Below, one piece after another: positions 44,421 to 58,571 of a DNA stretch of 64,000 nt. This DNA is from Cordylochernes scorpioides (Eukaryota; Arthropoda; Arachnida; Pseudoscorpiones; Chernetidae). The position numbers were made by a program, and so were the translations under genes. Location: assembly GCA_030710605.1 (NCBI GenBank), contig CP092863.1:55518507-55582506 (forward strand), written 5' to 3'. The notes under the pieces were generated by a model that was given only the letters and a program-made list of their open reading frames with translations, ran no database searches and was not told the origin of the DNA. Numbering within the stretch: position 1 is the stretch's first letter; the number at the start of each line of letters is the position of its first letter.

Positions 44421-44971
44421 ATGTAAAAAAGTCAACCAGAGAGGAGGAAGTCGTTGGGGAAATAAAGGCGCCCCAGCTCTCAGGAAATTGAAATCCAATT
44501 GGAAGGAAACATTCAAAATATAAAATAGATTTGTTTAAAGATTTTATTTACAAACGACATGGAAGATTGATTATACAGTATATATAAATTTAGCTGGCTC
44601 TTTTGAAGTGCTCTGTTACATTAAAAATGAGCCTATATTTTTTTAAATATAACTTTCTTTAATTGGTATTCTAAAATATATCTATATTTGATATAAAGGA
44701 TAACACGCCAACTTTGTATTGTAGTTAAAACTTTTTTCCCGATCTTTTTTTTTTTTTTTATAAGTAAAAAAACCTTCTCTCTACGTCCTCACTACGATGA
44801 AACGTACGACCTGGTGCCTCAGTGGGGAAACCTCCCAGCAGCAGATGACGAAACCGATCAAAGTATCCACCACTGATGAGCCAAGCCTTCCCAATAATTT
44901 TTGCATCGAAGTAATGACAGTAGAAGAATTGTTGAAGAATGTCACGAAAATGTTTGAATTCTAATACAAAC

Positions 44972-45040
44972 ATGTGAGCAATAGTTACCCAGCAATTGTT
45001 CTAAAAAGGAAAAATTAAAAGAAACTATTTACCTGATTTT
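44972..45040. repeat. second copy of the dispersed repeat seen at 17,905
   Basis: TGTGAGCAATAGTTACCCAG then CAATTGTTCTAAAAAG and AAAGAAACTATTTACC match the 17,905 copy with differences. Confidence 0.5.
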
Positions 45041-45704
45041 TATTTTTCATTTTTCAAATACAAATATATGTTTGGTCTATAAATTTATTCGGGGTAAGAA
45101 TAAGTTGGTCTTTGAAGTGGAGCTGATTTTAACTGATCAAAGCTAGTCCATACGATTAAAAACAAATGGAAATTTCCCACGTGACACAATCTATAAGTTA
45201 TCACTAGCCTCGTAAATCTCATTGTTCCATTATTATTCATTATCAGAAAGTGTAATAGAAGGAGTCGACTGTAGTGTATATACCTACTTTGGTAAACCAC
45301 GTAGATGTGTTAGTCTACAGAGGGTGAATATAAAGTGATCAATGTTTTGAATTGCGGATTGAGAAGCTATTAATATTTATTTTGAATGTTGCTCCACAGG
45401 CTCACCTGTTTGATATCAGATCAAAGCCTGCGACTTATACATTTTGTATCTACTTACCCATCTCAATATTTGTTCATATCTCGTTGAATTATAGAGTTAC
45501 TAATAAGGAATATGGATTTGAATTGGCTCTCTTCACGACATTTTTGAAATTAAGATTTAAAATCAGAAGTTTTTGTCAAAGAAATCTGTGCCGTGGAAAG
45601 TGTGAGGGCGATCAAAGAAAGGAGAGCTCAAAGATGGTTCTAAAATTTCAGAAAGGTGAATTTAGACCCTCGGATGGACCTCTCTACCCAAAAGAGCTTC
45701 CAGT

Positions 45705-46108
45705 GTGAATTGTGAATCATTACGTCACACCGTTAATGTTACCTCTACCACAAGTAAGCTCAGTCTATCCTACAAACTTGGAATATCCCCCAGCAAAGAG
45801 ATGTTCATCATCTACGAAGCCCAGGAAGGTCGACAGGAGCTGTATAGTAGTGTCCAATTAATCGACACTCGCCCAAAATCAGCTCTGGATTGAGACCTGC
45901 CATTAATTTCTCAACTTCGTCATGATTTAATCAAATGTGAACCGCTACGTTTTAGATTAATATTGAATTCATTTCAAAAGTCCTGTCATGCGAAATCAAT
46001 AGTTGGACCCAGTTCAACTTCCAGAACCAGTGGCTAAACGAAGGTTATGCTTTGTATTTATTGGAATTTGGAAGGACTAGTGATTTTTTTCCGGAATATT
46101 ACGCCTAA
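45705..46108 (+). pseudogene. broken M1 metallopeptidase fragment (leukotriene A4 hydrolase / aminopeptidase B-like)
   Basis: A plus frame ending at 46,106-46,108 reads SCEINSWTQFNF then QNQWLNEGYALYLLEFG. This is the segment after the zinc helix of M1 peptidases (H-E-x-x-H-S-W-T ... W-L-N-E-G-x-x-x-Y-L-E). The second zinc ligand E in W-L-N-E-G is kept, but the H-E-x-x-H pair is lost (C-E-I-N-S). About 150 bases upstream, SKLSLSYKLGISPSKEM resembles the N-terminal sheet of the same family. No intact gene is present. Confidence 0.45.
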
Positions 46109-46169
46109 GATTACTTTTTTTTTAGATTTTAAAATGTCCGAATTTAGACTTCAAATATTCAGCTATTGT

Positions 46170-46470
46170 AAGAGAGGGCTCCCTTCCTCAGCAAGACAAC
46201 GCGCTGCCTCATAAGGAGCATTTAACCCTTAATAAAACTTGGAATTTGTAAAGAATTGAACTTTTGTTTCACCCAGCTTACTCCCTAAACTCTTCTCCAC
46301 CGAAGAAAACACTTTTTCATATCTATGCAGGTTTCCTTGAAGAATAACACTCCGGAAATACTAAGGAAACTCTAAAATGTAGTTCGGGAGATTTTTATTT
46401 TGTTTCTGATGCAAAGCCATCGTCTGAACTCGAAATATGGTTGGTAGATGAGGTAAGACTATTAGAACAT
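46170..46470 (+). pseudogene. mariner/Tc1-type transposase fragment
   Basis: REGSLPQQDNALPHKEH followed by ELLFHPAYSLNSSPPKKTLF matches the second catalytic D region of mariner transposases (Q-x-D-N-A-x-x-H, then H-P-x-Y-S-P-D-L-x-P). The D of S-P-D is lost. Short, broken frames. Confidence 0.55.
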
Positions 46471-46699
46471 AATAATGTGAACTTTGAAGAATAAAACCTT
46501 TTTATTTTTATATTCAGATATAAATTTGTTTGACTTATTGTTTATAAAACATTGGTTTCTTTCTTTCGCCCACTCTATACGTCTTGAGTGGCTTCTCTAT
46601 GAAGGCGCCTTTCAATGCACACCATGTTGTCATAACAATCCCAAAGCACTCTGGAGTACATCGGCTCTAAACCACCACATGATATCTTCTGAAATATTC

Positions 46700-49600
46700 G
46701 GCCGAATCCCCGTAGGATGTTAAGAAATCGAATCCGCTCTACTGATAAGGTTCACACTAAAAACCATTGTATACAGATTGGCTTTTTGTTCAATATTTCT
46801 AAAGCTGGTGTTGTGGCCGAATTACCTATCTGCACGATTCATGCAAAGAAGATAGAGAAAACGCAATACTATTTTTAAAAAGGGAGAGGTGTACGAATAA
46901 CTTCATCCCGCATAATTAAAAATATAGAATAAATGTATAAAATATTTACTAAACATACAAAAGCATATTTCCTTCATTTAAAGTTAATCTATAGGTCATT
47001 AAAATAAAAGAAAATTGTACAAATTGGATATAAATAGATAAATAAATAACTCATTCTCCATAAAATTGGAAGGTTAGTAATAAAAAGAAAAGAGCCAAAT
47101 AATGTCGCAGATTGAAGGAGGTTTTTGTCGGGGATGTAAGTGTCCTTAGCGAGAGACTTAATGAGATATTTAAATAATTAATAAACATTTTATTCATTAG
47201 TCCAGATAGCAGCATTACCCCTTGTTGACAACACAAATTAGTTCTCCTAATTCCAAGAACATTTGTGTTTTAATAATTAATTAGGAAGGTTTGTTTTGAC
47301 ATCACTCTCATAGAAATAAAACAAGTTTATTTTGAGACAGGCTTTCTCCCCAAATTTTATTATCTATTCTTCTTTTAAAAATAAAATTGACTAAATAATA
47401 TTTGATTTATTTTATAAGTGGATTAAAAAGAAACATGTCCTATAAGAGTTTTCACTTTATATATTTCGGCAAGATAAATCTTCAAGCCAGTGTGATGTGT
47501 CTACCTGGGAGAGGTTAGCTAGGGTGGCTATCATAGTCACAGATTGTAAACTCTAGTGTTCGGCTCTCTTGTGAAGTGAACAGCTCGAAAAATCCTCTAA
47601 GTAAAATAAAACTTTCAGTTTTTTCTTTTCCACCCAAATTAAATTTACTTTAATTACATTTTACATCAAATGGATCCGAATTCCTCATGTTTCTAGTTCT
47701 CGTTCAATTTTATAGTTCATCCGAGAGGCGTTCTCTATTATCGAGCGAATCTGTAGTCTTGAATCTTTTCAGTTGGTCTCGTGAACCACGCAATCACCCT
47801 TTTTCTTAGATCGCGAAATGCGTGGTGTCGCTGGAAATCCGCTGGCGATTCTCCACAAACTCTGCAGCGGTGGCAGAGACGCCATGTACATATACATTGT
47901 ATATATCTAATTATTTTGAAAAGGTAGTGTAGACTGTACACCTTTTCATCTATTGACCAAGTGTCAATAAAATATTTTAATTGACATTGTAAAATAAATG
48001 TTCAATAAATTCAATCGACAAATTTCTCTCTCTATCTGTTATCTATCGGGAAAATACCAACTGACGTTTTGTATTTTTTCTGGAATATAACTTTTGACTA
48101 TTTTTCAATTAAAAATATATAAAAATTCTCTTAGTGTGTTTCCAACGAACAGTCTGAATCACGTAAGAGGGCCGACAGCCTGAAACGCGTTCATGATTGG
48201 CTTTTCGTGATAATTCTAAATAATGGATTTTTTAATTTTTTGGAGAGAATGTAAATAAATTCAATATCAGTCACCATCTTCTCCGATATATAGTAGTAAG
48301 ACTTCAGCGACATTTTTTGCACGATCAGGAGGTGCTCTATTTTCCATTAATTCAGTTATAAAGTCAGTTTCATAAAGTCAATTTCATATCCGTCACTAGA
48401 TTCACGCGCGGTACTTGCCGCTAGCTAAGCTGATAGACTACCAACAAGCCCTCCAATCTAACCAACGACCAGCAAAATTGATTCCTAAATTACATTTTTA
48501 CTCGTCGTGAACCTATGTTATATAGGCCAATCTTTCGTAAAACTAATGAGCCTCACTAATCAGGTTCCTCCAAGATGATCTATCCATAGTTTACAACTGA
48601 TGTCTTGGTCTCCACTTGGATCCACAAATATATTATACGTCTCAGTGATCTAGTGTCTTCATGAATGCATCCTTCAATCAATCATATCAGTAGGCTATCG
48701 TGTCTTGTTTTCAGTTTTCTCAGTATTTTAACGAAGCATTTGTTCTTTCAGGGGGTGCAAATGAATTAGGAGTAAATAAATATAAAAAACTGAGTGTTTC
48801 CATGTGTATATTGAATTATACATCGTGTTTGCTCTCTTATATTTTGTTTGATAGACTATAAATGCTCTTGTTAAAAGGTAAAACAATATTTGCCATTTAT
48901 TTGTTATTCAAAATGCGTATTGAAATAACGAGGTGTCAACATGAATCAACATCAACATGAAAACTAAAATTGAATTCGGAACCTTTCAATATTATATCCT
49001 ACTTGGCTTTCTATATGCGATAAATCATATTGTGTTCTCTATATTATATATGTACTAAGATTCTATTTATGAAAGGTAAAATCTTGGTAAAAAATTGTTG
49101 GCAAAACGTAAAAACGGAGAATCCACTTCAAGAAAAATAGAGCTCACACACATTCAAGGAATATTTAAAATCTATTTATAAACCGGTAGCGCATTGATTT
49201 GTGTGAAATTTCCATTCCGAATGCAAATCTTCTGCCATAATTGGCCCATTATGCTGGCAAGAAGGAAACCTTCCGCCGTTTGATATTAATGGGTGCCCGT
49301 CAATTAACGCCGTAACATTCAGCGTGAAGTAAAACAACGCTAGAGATAAAAAGAAGTTTCTGCTTAATTACACAGTCTCTGTAACTAAATATGATAATTG
49401 GTATTAGGTGACAGCTGAATTGTGTCTTTATTTACACGGCACAATTTGAATATATTAGATTGAATCTGGCAGAGAAATTTTTAAATTTTCGTAGATATAT
49501 AAACGAAAATGTTCGTGATTGAAACCTCCATTTTTGTATTTTAAAATTTAAAATGAATTTTTAGTCTTTCTCCACACTTTTCTTGAATAGAAAGGGCTCG

Positions 49601-49880
49601 CGTATATAAACTTGGCCTCCTGACCCAAACTTCAAGTGTATTGATGATGCTTAATGAATGATCAAAACCACATATTTAATCAAATAACAGAATTATTTTA
49701 TTTATTAAATTGAGTTGGCATATAAGAAAAAAAATATTTATATGGCATTAAAGAAACAATTAAAAGGGATTTACGTGTAATGACGAACCAAACCTTACTG
49801 ATTGGCTGATTTTATTGAAATAAAGATATACATCGTCACGAATTTGAGTTTTCTTGATCTTAAATGACATCAGCGCTCTA
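46700..49880. other. no recognised gene; AT-rich with one unexplained cysteine-rich frame
   Basis: The minus frame at 47,941-47,738 contains CTWRLCHRCRVCGESP and ADFQRHHAFRD, a cysteine-rich stretch I cannot assign; it could be a retroelement zinc knuckle or an exon relic. Otherwise only A/T-rich text. Confidence 0.4.
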
Positions 49881-52260
49881 AATACATTTTAGAATAAGTT
49901 GTAAGATCTATACTGATGCTCCTTGGAATGAGAGAAGGAGTAAAGCGTTTAATATCTGAGCCTGTCTGGATGTCAAATTCAAGAGATGTATATGTGACGA
50001 ATGGAATCAAGTGCTATCTTTCCTATAAAAGGAACACAAACGTACCAACTGTCCACGAAGAACAGGCCTATAGGGAAATTCTGCTATAAACCGTGAACAT
50101 TCCCGTTGTTGGCGCGAAAGTCCTGGAGCAAGCCATTCTCCACTTCGAACAACCCCCAAACTGCAGAGCCACTGGCGGCTGCTCTCTTCCCAGAACCTAG
50201 TTCCAGCGGCGATAGTTTTCGCTCATTTTCCATCCAATGAGCTCGATGAAGTCTATGTCATCTAAGGATAAATTAAACTTAACTAAGTGGAAAATGGATG
50301 TTATTTTAGAGAATGACAAGACCTCTGAAATCCTCTTTTCAATCTTCTCTCTCTATCTGACTTAAGTTAAATCGCTGGACTTGATCAAAGAATAATTCAT
50401 CAAGGCCTTCGTCAACAATAGCAAGATTCAAGACCCTTCAACCTCCAAGCAGGAGAGGACCAAGACACTTTGACCATCACACTTAAGGCAATTACAAGCG
50501 AGACAAGTAGAACCCTGTAGAAGAATTTGTCACTTGACAGAACCTCTGCCAAATAGCACATATAAGCTTCCAGATTGAGACCCTGAATTGCCGATCTTCA
50601 GAGAATAATTCAGATCTATGATCTCTCAAGAAACACGAGGATGACATCTGATTCCTGCAGGAAACGAGCGTAAAGATCCTGCACAATGTAGGAGACCACT
50701 GCCACCACCGCCTTTGCACACACGATTATCACTTAGGAATCCTTGTTTATTAAGAGCGGATTCTTTGGTCGGAAAAAATAGATGTAATCGCCATCACCCC
50801 ATGACGTTTATCAACGTGCATATCTCTCATGCCCCCGATGAGCGAAGCAGCAAATTGCAGATCCTCACAACTCAGTAACCTGAAGACCTGGCATAGGGTT
50901 CGGTAGAAGATATCGCGTAGCAACTAAACCACATTCTTCGATTCTGTTCTTAAACACAAGATGCACTTCACCATTGGACGCCGGAGCGACCCGTGTCATC
51001 CGGGAAGAATCCACACTCCGATCAGACTACTGAAACTGCGTCACCCAATACTAAAATTTAGATTTATTCCGATACTCAATCATTTAGTCATACTGATCAA
51101 AATGTGAGCTAGTTCCTACAAGGCTTGTGTGTTTGTGCATGCATCATAAATTTTCTGTAGTCTAGCCTGTTCGTCTATGGAAAGTAAATGTTTATGAATG
51201 GCATCTCTCAGAATTCCTAGAAAATATTACATTCCTGAAGTTGTGGAGCCATTGTATTATATTGGAGCCATTACATAAAAGTATAATTTCTTTGGACATG
51301 GAGTTAAGCGCTCGAAAGCCTTAGCTGAAAATATCTGATGACCTTGTATATGAAAAGCAGGGCTTGCCATCTGACTTCCTCGGGCGCATCTCTGTGCTCT
51401 AAAGAGTCGCCATCAGGGTAGGAGATTATCGCTTCAAGGCCTTTTCACTTATCAACGGAATGAGGAAGGAGTGCAGCCTCAATGCAATCTTTGTAATCAT
51501 TTGAACGCTTATGGGCATCATTTTCTTCATCAATAACGTCTTTCGGGTTGAACTCATATCAATGATCTTCAAAGAACTCTGCATGTATCGATCGGGCTAT
51601 TGGAGGGAGGTTTCGCGAGGTTTTCTCCCTTCAAGTGGCTTGAGGTTGGTGGGTTGGGCAAGCGGGGTTAACTTACTTGCCCTTGGATATATCGTACAAC
51701 CCAACTGCCACTTTCCAAATGTGACGAGGTTTGTTGCAGGCGCGCCTCATAAGCTTCAAGAGGGAAACGAGTTAAGTCTAGTAGTGTTCGGAAGGCATTC
51801 TGGTGCGGTCTATTGAACATCGATTGCAAGCTTCGACTCACCTGTCTAATGGGGGTGCAGACTTCATTGCGCGGGCCGTCAACGACTTAGCTAATTCAAA
51901 GTCGGGCGTAGCTGACATCGCCAGCTCCTGACGCCTAGATTTCAACAAAGAGATCGACCACTTCTTAAACACTGAAATGCTGTCTACTTCGTTCTTGAAC
52001 TGCACCCTCAGGTTGTACATTCCGCCAGTTCATGGGTTATCGAGGCAACAAAAGTTTTCTACAGCTGCCATACCTGCTGGCTCCTGGGCTTGTTGCATGC
52101 GACTGTCGGACACTTCTCTGAATATTCCAAATATTCCAAAATCAATGTCATTTAGTATTTTTATTTCAATTAACCTCCCCAACATCCTGATCTATTTCTC
52201 TGCTTTCACTTGATTTTAGGCATTTCAAAACACGCCAAGATCATGAAAGCTGCTATCAGC
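49880..52260. other. GC-richer stretch of decayed coding-like sequence, unidentified
   Basis: Composition is clearly closer to coding DNA than the flanks, and short frames on both strands (plus 51,511-51,816; minus 50,719-50,492, 52,020-51,838) are interrupted by stops. Minus-strand text such as VVSYIVQDLYARFLQESDV looks protein-like but matches nothing I can name. Probably an old multi-kilobase pseudogene or transposon. Confidence 0.35.
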
Positions 52261-53649
52261 AAGGAGCGGGAACCTATAAAGGAATAAAAGTCGCAGTATT
52301 TTATTTGATTACCTAATATAAATCAAAAGGTACCTCTTTATGAGGAAAAGCTCTTTTTTTAAGAAATAAAAAGAATTCAAAAACTTGAATTATCGAATCA
52401 TTAAATAATTTTTTTCAGTTTGTAATATTCCAATGTATCTTAAAGTCGTAATCGTCAAATGTTGATTCTGTAAAAGATTCCGACGCCCTGTGCACACAAG
52501 GCTTTGACAGAATTAGAAAATCGAAACAATCCAATTTAAAGTATGTCCACTTTTAAAACAGTTAATGCGGAAAGTCGCCTAGAGCACCGGGCCTTTGAAG
52601 AATATTCAGATGCATTTATTGACAGTTTCCTACTTCAAGGGGCTTCGAGCACCTGAGTGTTTGGGTTTCTTTCTCCCAAGTCTCAATGGTTCCCGAGTTG
52701 AAACCGCACATCACTGATACACAAACCGACCGACAAACAGACATTCACGCGTATAAAGATATATAAAGTTTTTTATATGTTATACATTTAGATATATTGT
52801 ATTATATATACTTTTTTACTCGCCTTATGTGCATATAATCTTATATATTTTTCATACAAAATTATATAATCCTATATGGAGCTCTGTAATAAAGCATACA
52901 TTGAATCATTCTTTTTTTCTGCCAAAGTACGCTCACAACTGTCAACTACGACGGAGGTCTTCAAATGGGCTCACCGAATTTCTCAAATCTGGTGATGAGA
53001 CAATGTCTTGATTCAGAGGAGTCGGCAACCATATATATCTTCGAAATGTTTGATTCACTCATTTTTATTTTGAATCAAATAGGTATTGAAGTATTTTGAA
53101 TATATGTACTATAATACATTTATAAATTCAATTGCCATCTATCGTTAAAATTTGCAACAAATAAATTTACTGGAATGTGTTTCTTTTTAATAATATCATC
53201 AGAATAGATGTAGAGATAATAATTGATGTTAGACTTGAAAATAATCACATTGCCAGCAAGTTTATTTGTTACAAACTGTAAAATATTCTTTCGTAAAATT
53301 TAACCCGATGTATTTAAATTGAAATAAGTCAATATTTATATTTGGGATTTACAAATCTAGAGAGGAGGATAGTAGGGAGCTCTAAAATTATTTTCCATCG
53401 TCCTGTTTATTCCACGAGGTAGTAAAATATCTCATAAAATGTATCCCCCACTCTTATCTCTCCACGTTAAAAACATGAAAGGAAAACAGAATAAAAAGGG
53501 GAGTTATCTTCTTTCAAAGCCACCGTTCCTCTTGTTTCTGATACCTCTATCGCTTTAACATGTGTTTATCGCTATGGGTTGGACAAAATATATTTCTAAA
53601 GAAATAAAGGACTGTTTGCGATGGTGTGTTTGTCCGGCATAGGTTTTTA
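52260..53649. other. no gene seen
   Basis: AT-rich sequence leading into the 85-bp minisatellite. One 60-codon plus frame (52,829-53,011) has no motif. Confidence 0.5.
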
Positions 53650-56600
53650 CGCAGTATTTGGACTATCTAGGGGTAACAGACACATCAACAAGATATATAG
53701 TTAGGTCTGGAAACACTCCATGTTATAGTTACGCCTACCAGTATTTAAACTATCTAGGGGTAACAGATACATCAACAAGATATAGAGTTAGGTCTGGAAA
53801 CACTCCATGTTATAGTTACGTTCACCAGTATTTGAACTATCTAGGTGACAGATACATCAACAAGATATAGAGTTAGGTCTGGAAACACTCCATGTTATAG
53901 TTACATCTACCAGTATTTAAACTATCTAGGTGACAGGACACATCAACAAGATATATAGTTAGGTCTGGAAACACTCCATGTTATAGTTACATCTACCAGT
54001 ATTTGAATTATCTAGGTGACAGGACACATCAACAAGATATATAGTTAGGTCTGGAAACACTCCATGTTATAGTTACATCTACCAGTATTTGAACTATCTA
54101 GGTGACAGACACATCAACAAGATATATAGTTAGGTCTGGAAACACTTCATGTTATAGTTACATCTACCAGTATTTGAACTATCTAGGTGACAGACACATC
54201 AACAATATATATAGTTAGGTCTGGAAACACTCCATGTTATAGTTACATCTACCAGTATTTGAACTATCTAGGTGACAGGACACATCAACAATATATATAG
54301 TTAGGTCTGGAAACACTCCATGTTATAGTTACATCTACCAGTATTTGAACTATCTAGGTGACAGGACACATCAACAAGATATATAGTTAGGTCTGGAAAC
54401 ACTCCATGTTATAGTTACATCTACCAGTATTTGAACTATCTAGGTGACAGACACGTCAACAAGATATATAGTTAGGTCTGGAAACGGTCCATGTTATAGT
54501 TACATCTACCAGTATTTGAACTATCTAGGTGACAGACACATCAACAAGATATATAGTTAGGTCTGGAAACACTTCATGTTATAGTTACATCTACCAGTAT
54601 TTGAACTATCTAGGTGACAGACACATCAACAATATATATAGTTAGGTCTGGAAACACTCCATGTTATAGTTACATCTACCAGTATTTTAACTATCTAGGT
54701 GACAGGACACATCAACAATATATATAGTTAGGTCTGGAAACACTCCATGTTATAGTTACATCTACCAGTATTTGAACTATCTAGGTGACAGGACACATCA
54801 ACAAGATATATAGTTAGGTCTGGAAACACTCCATGTTATAGTTACATCTACCAGTATTTGAACTATCTAGGTGACAGACACGTCAACAAGATATATAGTT
54901 AGGTCTGGAAACGGTCCATGTTATAGTTCCGTTCACCAGTATTTGAACTATCTAGGTGACAGATACATCAACCAGATATAGAGTTAGGTCTGGAAACACT
55001 CCATGTTATAGTTACGTCTACCAGTATTTGAACTACCTAGGTGACAGATACATCAACAAGATATATAGGTAGGTCTGGAAACACTCCATGTTATAGTTAC
55101 ATCTACCAGTATTTGAACTATCTAGGTGACAGACACATCAACAAGATATATAGTTAGGTCTGGAAACACTCCATGTTATAGTTACATCTACCAGTATTTG
55201 AACTATCTAGGTGACAGGACACATCAACAAGATATATAGTTAGGTCTGGAAACACTCCATGTTATAGTTACATCTACCAGTATTTGAACTATCTAGGTGA
55301 CAGACACATCAACAATATATATAGTTAGGTCTGGAAACACTCCATGTTATAGTTACATCTACCAGTATTTGAACTATCTAGGTGACAGATACATCAACAA
55401 GATATATAGTTAGGTCTGGAAACACTCCATGTTATAGTTACATCTACCAGTATTTGAACTATTTAGGTGACAGGACACATCAACAAGATATATAGTTAGG
55501 TCTGGAAACACTTCATGTTATAGTTACATCTACCAGTATTTGAACTATCTAGGTGACAGATACATCAACCAGATATAGAGTTAGGTCTGGAAACACTCCA
55601 GGTTATATTTACATCTACCAGTATTTGAACTATCTAGGTGACAGATACATCAACCAGATATATAGTTAGGTCTGGAAACACTCCATGTTATATTTACATC
55701 TACCAGTATTTGAACTATCTAGGTGACAGGACACATCAACAAGATATATAGTTAGGTCTGGAAACACTCCATGTTATAGTTCCGTTCACCAGTATTTAAA
55801 CTATCTAGGTGACAGGACACATCAACAAGATATATAGTTAGGTCTGGAAACACTCCATGTTATAGTTACATCTACCAGTATTTGAACTATTTAGGTGACA
55901 GGACACATCAACAAGATATATAGTTAGGTCTGGAAACACTCCATGTTATAGTTACATCTACCAGTATTTGAACTATTTAGGTGACAGGACACATCAACAA
56001 GATATATAGTTAGGTCTGGAAACACTCCATGTTATAGTTACATCTACCAGTATTTAAACTATCTAGGGGTAACAGATACATCAACCAGATATAGAGTTAG
56101 GTCTGGAAACACTCCAGGTTATAGTTACGTCTACCAGTATTTGAACTATTTAGGTGACAGGACACATCAACAAGATATAGAGTTAGGTCTGGAAACACTC
56201 CATGTTATAGTTACATCTACCAGTATTTGAACTATTTAGGTGACAGGACACATCAACAAGATATATAGTTAGGTCTGGAAACACTCCATGTTATAGTTAC
56301 ATCTACCAGTATTTGAACTATTTAGGTGACAGGACACATCAACAAGATATAGAGTTAGGTCTGGAAACACTCCATGTTATAGTTACATCTACCAGTATTT
56401 GAACTATTTAGGTGACAGGACACATCAACAAGATATATAGTTAGGTCTGGAAACACTCCATGTTATAGTTACATCTACCAGTATTTGAACTATTTAGGTG
56501 ACAGGACACATCAACAAGATATAGAGTTAGGTCTGGAAACACTCCATGTTATAGTTACATCTACCAGTATTTGAACTATTTAGGTGACAGGACACATCAA

Positions 56601-57470
56601 CAAGATATATAGTTAGGTCTGGAAACACTCCATGTTATAGTTACATCTACCAGTATTTGAACTATTTAGGTGACAGGACACATCAACAAGATATAGAGTT
56701 AGGTCTGGAAACACTCCATGTTATAGTTACATCTACCAGTATTTGAACTATTTAGGTGACAGGACACATCAACAAGATATATAGTTAGGTCTGGAAACAC
56801 TCCATGTTATAGTTACATCTACCAGTATTTGAACTATTTAGGTGACAGGACACATCAACAAGATATAGAGTTAGGTCTGGAAACACTCCATGTTATAGTT
56901 ACATCTACCAGTATTTGAACTATTTAGGTGACAGGACACATCAACAAGATATAGAGTTAGGTCTGGAAACATTCCATGTTATAGTTACATCTACCAGTAT
57001 TTGAACTATCTAGGTGACAGACACATCAACAAGATATATAGTTAGGTCTGGAAACACTCCATGTTATAGTTACATCTACCAGTATTTGAACTATTTAGGT
57101 GACAGGACACATCAACAAGATATATAGTTAGGTCTGGAAACACTCCATGTTATAGTTACATCTACCAGTATTTGAACTATTTAGGTGACAGGACACATCA
57201 ACAAGATATAGAGTTAGGTCTGGAAACACTCCATGTTATAGTTACATCTACCAGTATTTGAACTATTTAGGTGACAGGACACATCAACAAGATATATAGT
57301 TAGGTCTGGAAACACTCCATGTTATAGTTACATCTACCAGTATTTGAACTATTTAGGTGACAGGACACATCAACAAGATATATAGTTAGGTCTGGAAACA
57401 CTCCATGTTATAGTTACATCTACCAGTATTTGAACTATTTAGGTGACAGGACACATCAACAAGATATATA
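53650..57470. repeat. 85-bp minisatellite, left block (about 45 copies)
   Basis: Unit GTTAGGTCTGGAAACACTCC, ATGTTATAGTTACATCTACC, AGTATTTGAACTATCTAGG, TGACAG(G)ACACATCAACA, AGATATATA. The left block is dominated by ACATCT and GGACACATCAACAAG variants. It is broken at a TA by the pogo-like element. The first copy (53,650-53,690) is the most diverged. Confidence 0.95.
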
Positions 57471-58571
57471 CAGTCGAACCTCTTTAATTCAACACCCCAA
57501 GTGATCGGAGCTTTTGGTTGAATTAAAGGAAGTGTTGAATTAAGGTTAGATGATTAGTTAATCATCTAACTCGCTAAAATAATATTTTTTAAAATTGCTT
57601 TGTAATATAAATTGATCATATAAATTGAAACCATTGTGTGTGTCCTTTTTTGTATTATTTTTATATTTTCATGATTAACTTTATTATAAGGGACAAAATG
57701 GCAATACTACATATTTTTGAAACATAAATAATTTCAAATAATATTTTACTCTAATTGAAGAATATAGCAGTTGGAAGGAAATAAATATGGAAAATAAAAA
57801 GAAAATTTGAAAATAATATTTAAAAATAATTATGAAGATATATTTTTAAAAATTCCTTTATAGATGTCTCTCTCTCTGTTTTGAACTGAAATCCTATTCA
57901 GGATGTATTCCAGATGGTCTATTTAAAAAAAAAACATGCATGTCTTTCTTCCTCTGGAATGTGTTTTAAATAACTATTGTATTAAAAAATCCACTGCTGC
58001 AGCAAGTGTTATTGATCTTGTGTTTAAATCTTTTATAATAATATGGAAATGGAATATTGAAATAAAATGTTATCATAATCATTGTGGCTACATTTTATGA
58101 AGATTTATTTATTTGAAAGGAAATTATTTGTAAATTTTAAAATAACTAAAATATTTTCAACGCTGAAATTTAAAAAGAAAATAATATTATTAATTAACGC
58201 GCGATTCCTAAATTCCCGCGTAAAAAAAAAACGAAAACACTCGCGACATTGCGCAACGGGACTGCAAAGGAAAACTTAAACTAACTGAAACCAAAAGTGC
58301 ACGGCGCGATCGTATCGGCGCCCGCCGTGGTCGCCACCACCGCCGTAATACCTTTTTAGCGGTAAATTTGGGTGTAAAAAAAAAAAAAAAAAAAAACATT
58401 CAACTGTCGAAATTCGAATTCTAAAATGGTCGAACTATCGGAACTGTCGTATTACCGATACTGTCGAATTACGGTTTGTTATTTGATAGGCCGGAGGTCG
58501 GGACATCAGAATATGTTCGAATTAAGGTAGAGTGTCGAATTTGCGTGTGTCGAATTAACGGGGTTATACTG
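57471..58571. mobile_element. pogo/Tigger-like non-autonomous DNA transposon (1,101 bp)
   Basis: It begins CAGTCGAACCTCTTTAATTC and ends (reverse complement) CAGTATAACCCCGTTAATTC, imperfect terminal inverted repeats starting CAGT. It is flanked by a TA duplication in which the minisatellite reads GATATA-TA on both sides. CAGT termini with TA target sites are typical of the pogo branch of Tc1/mariner. No transposase frame is present. Inside lies a GC-rich segment (58,300-58,350) and an A-run. Confidence 0.8.

Noticed and set aside
44758-44973. ORFs on both strands at 44.76-44.97 kb (minus 71 codons; plus about 55 codons)
   Set aside because: Protein-like text, but no family signature on either strand, so no gene is called.
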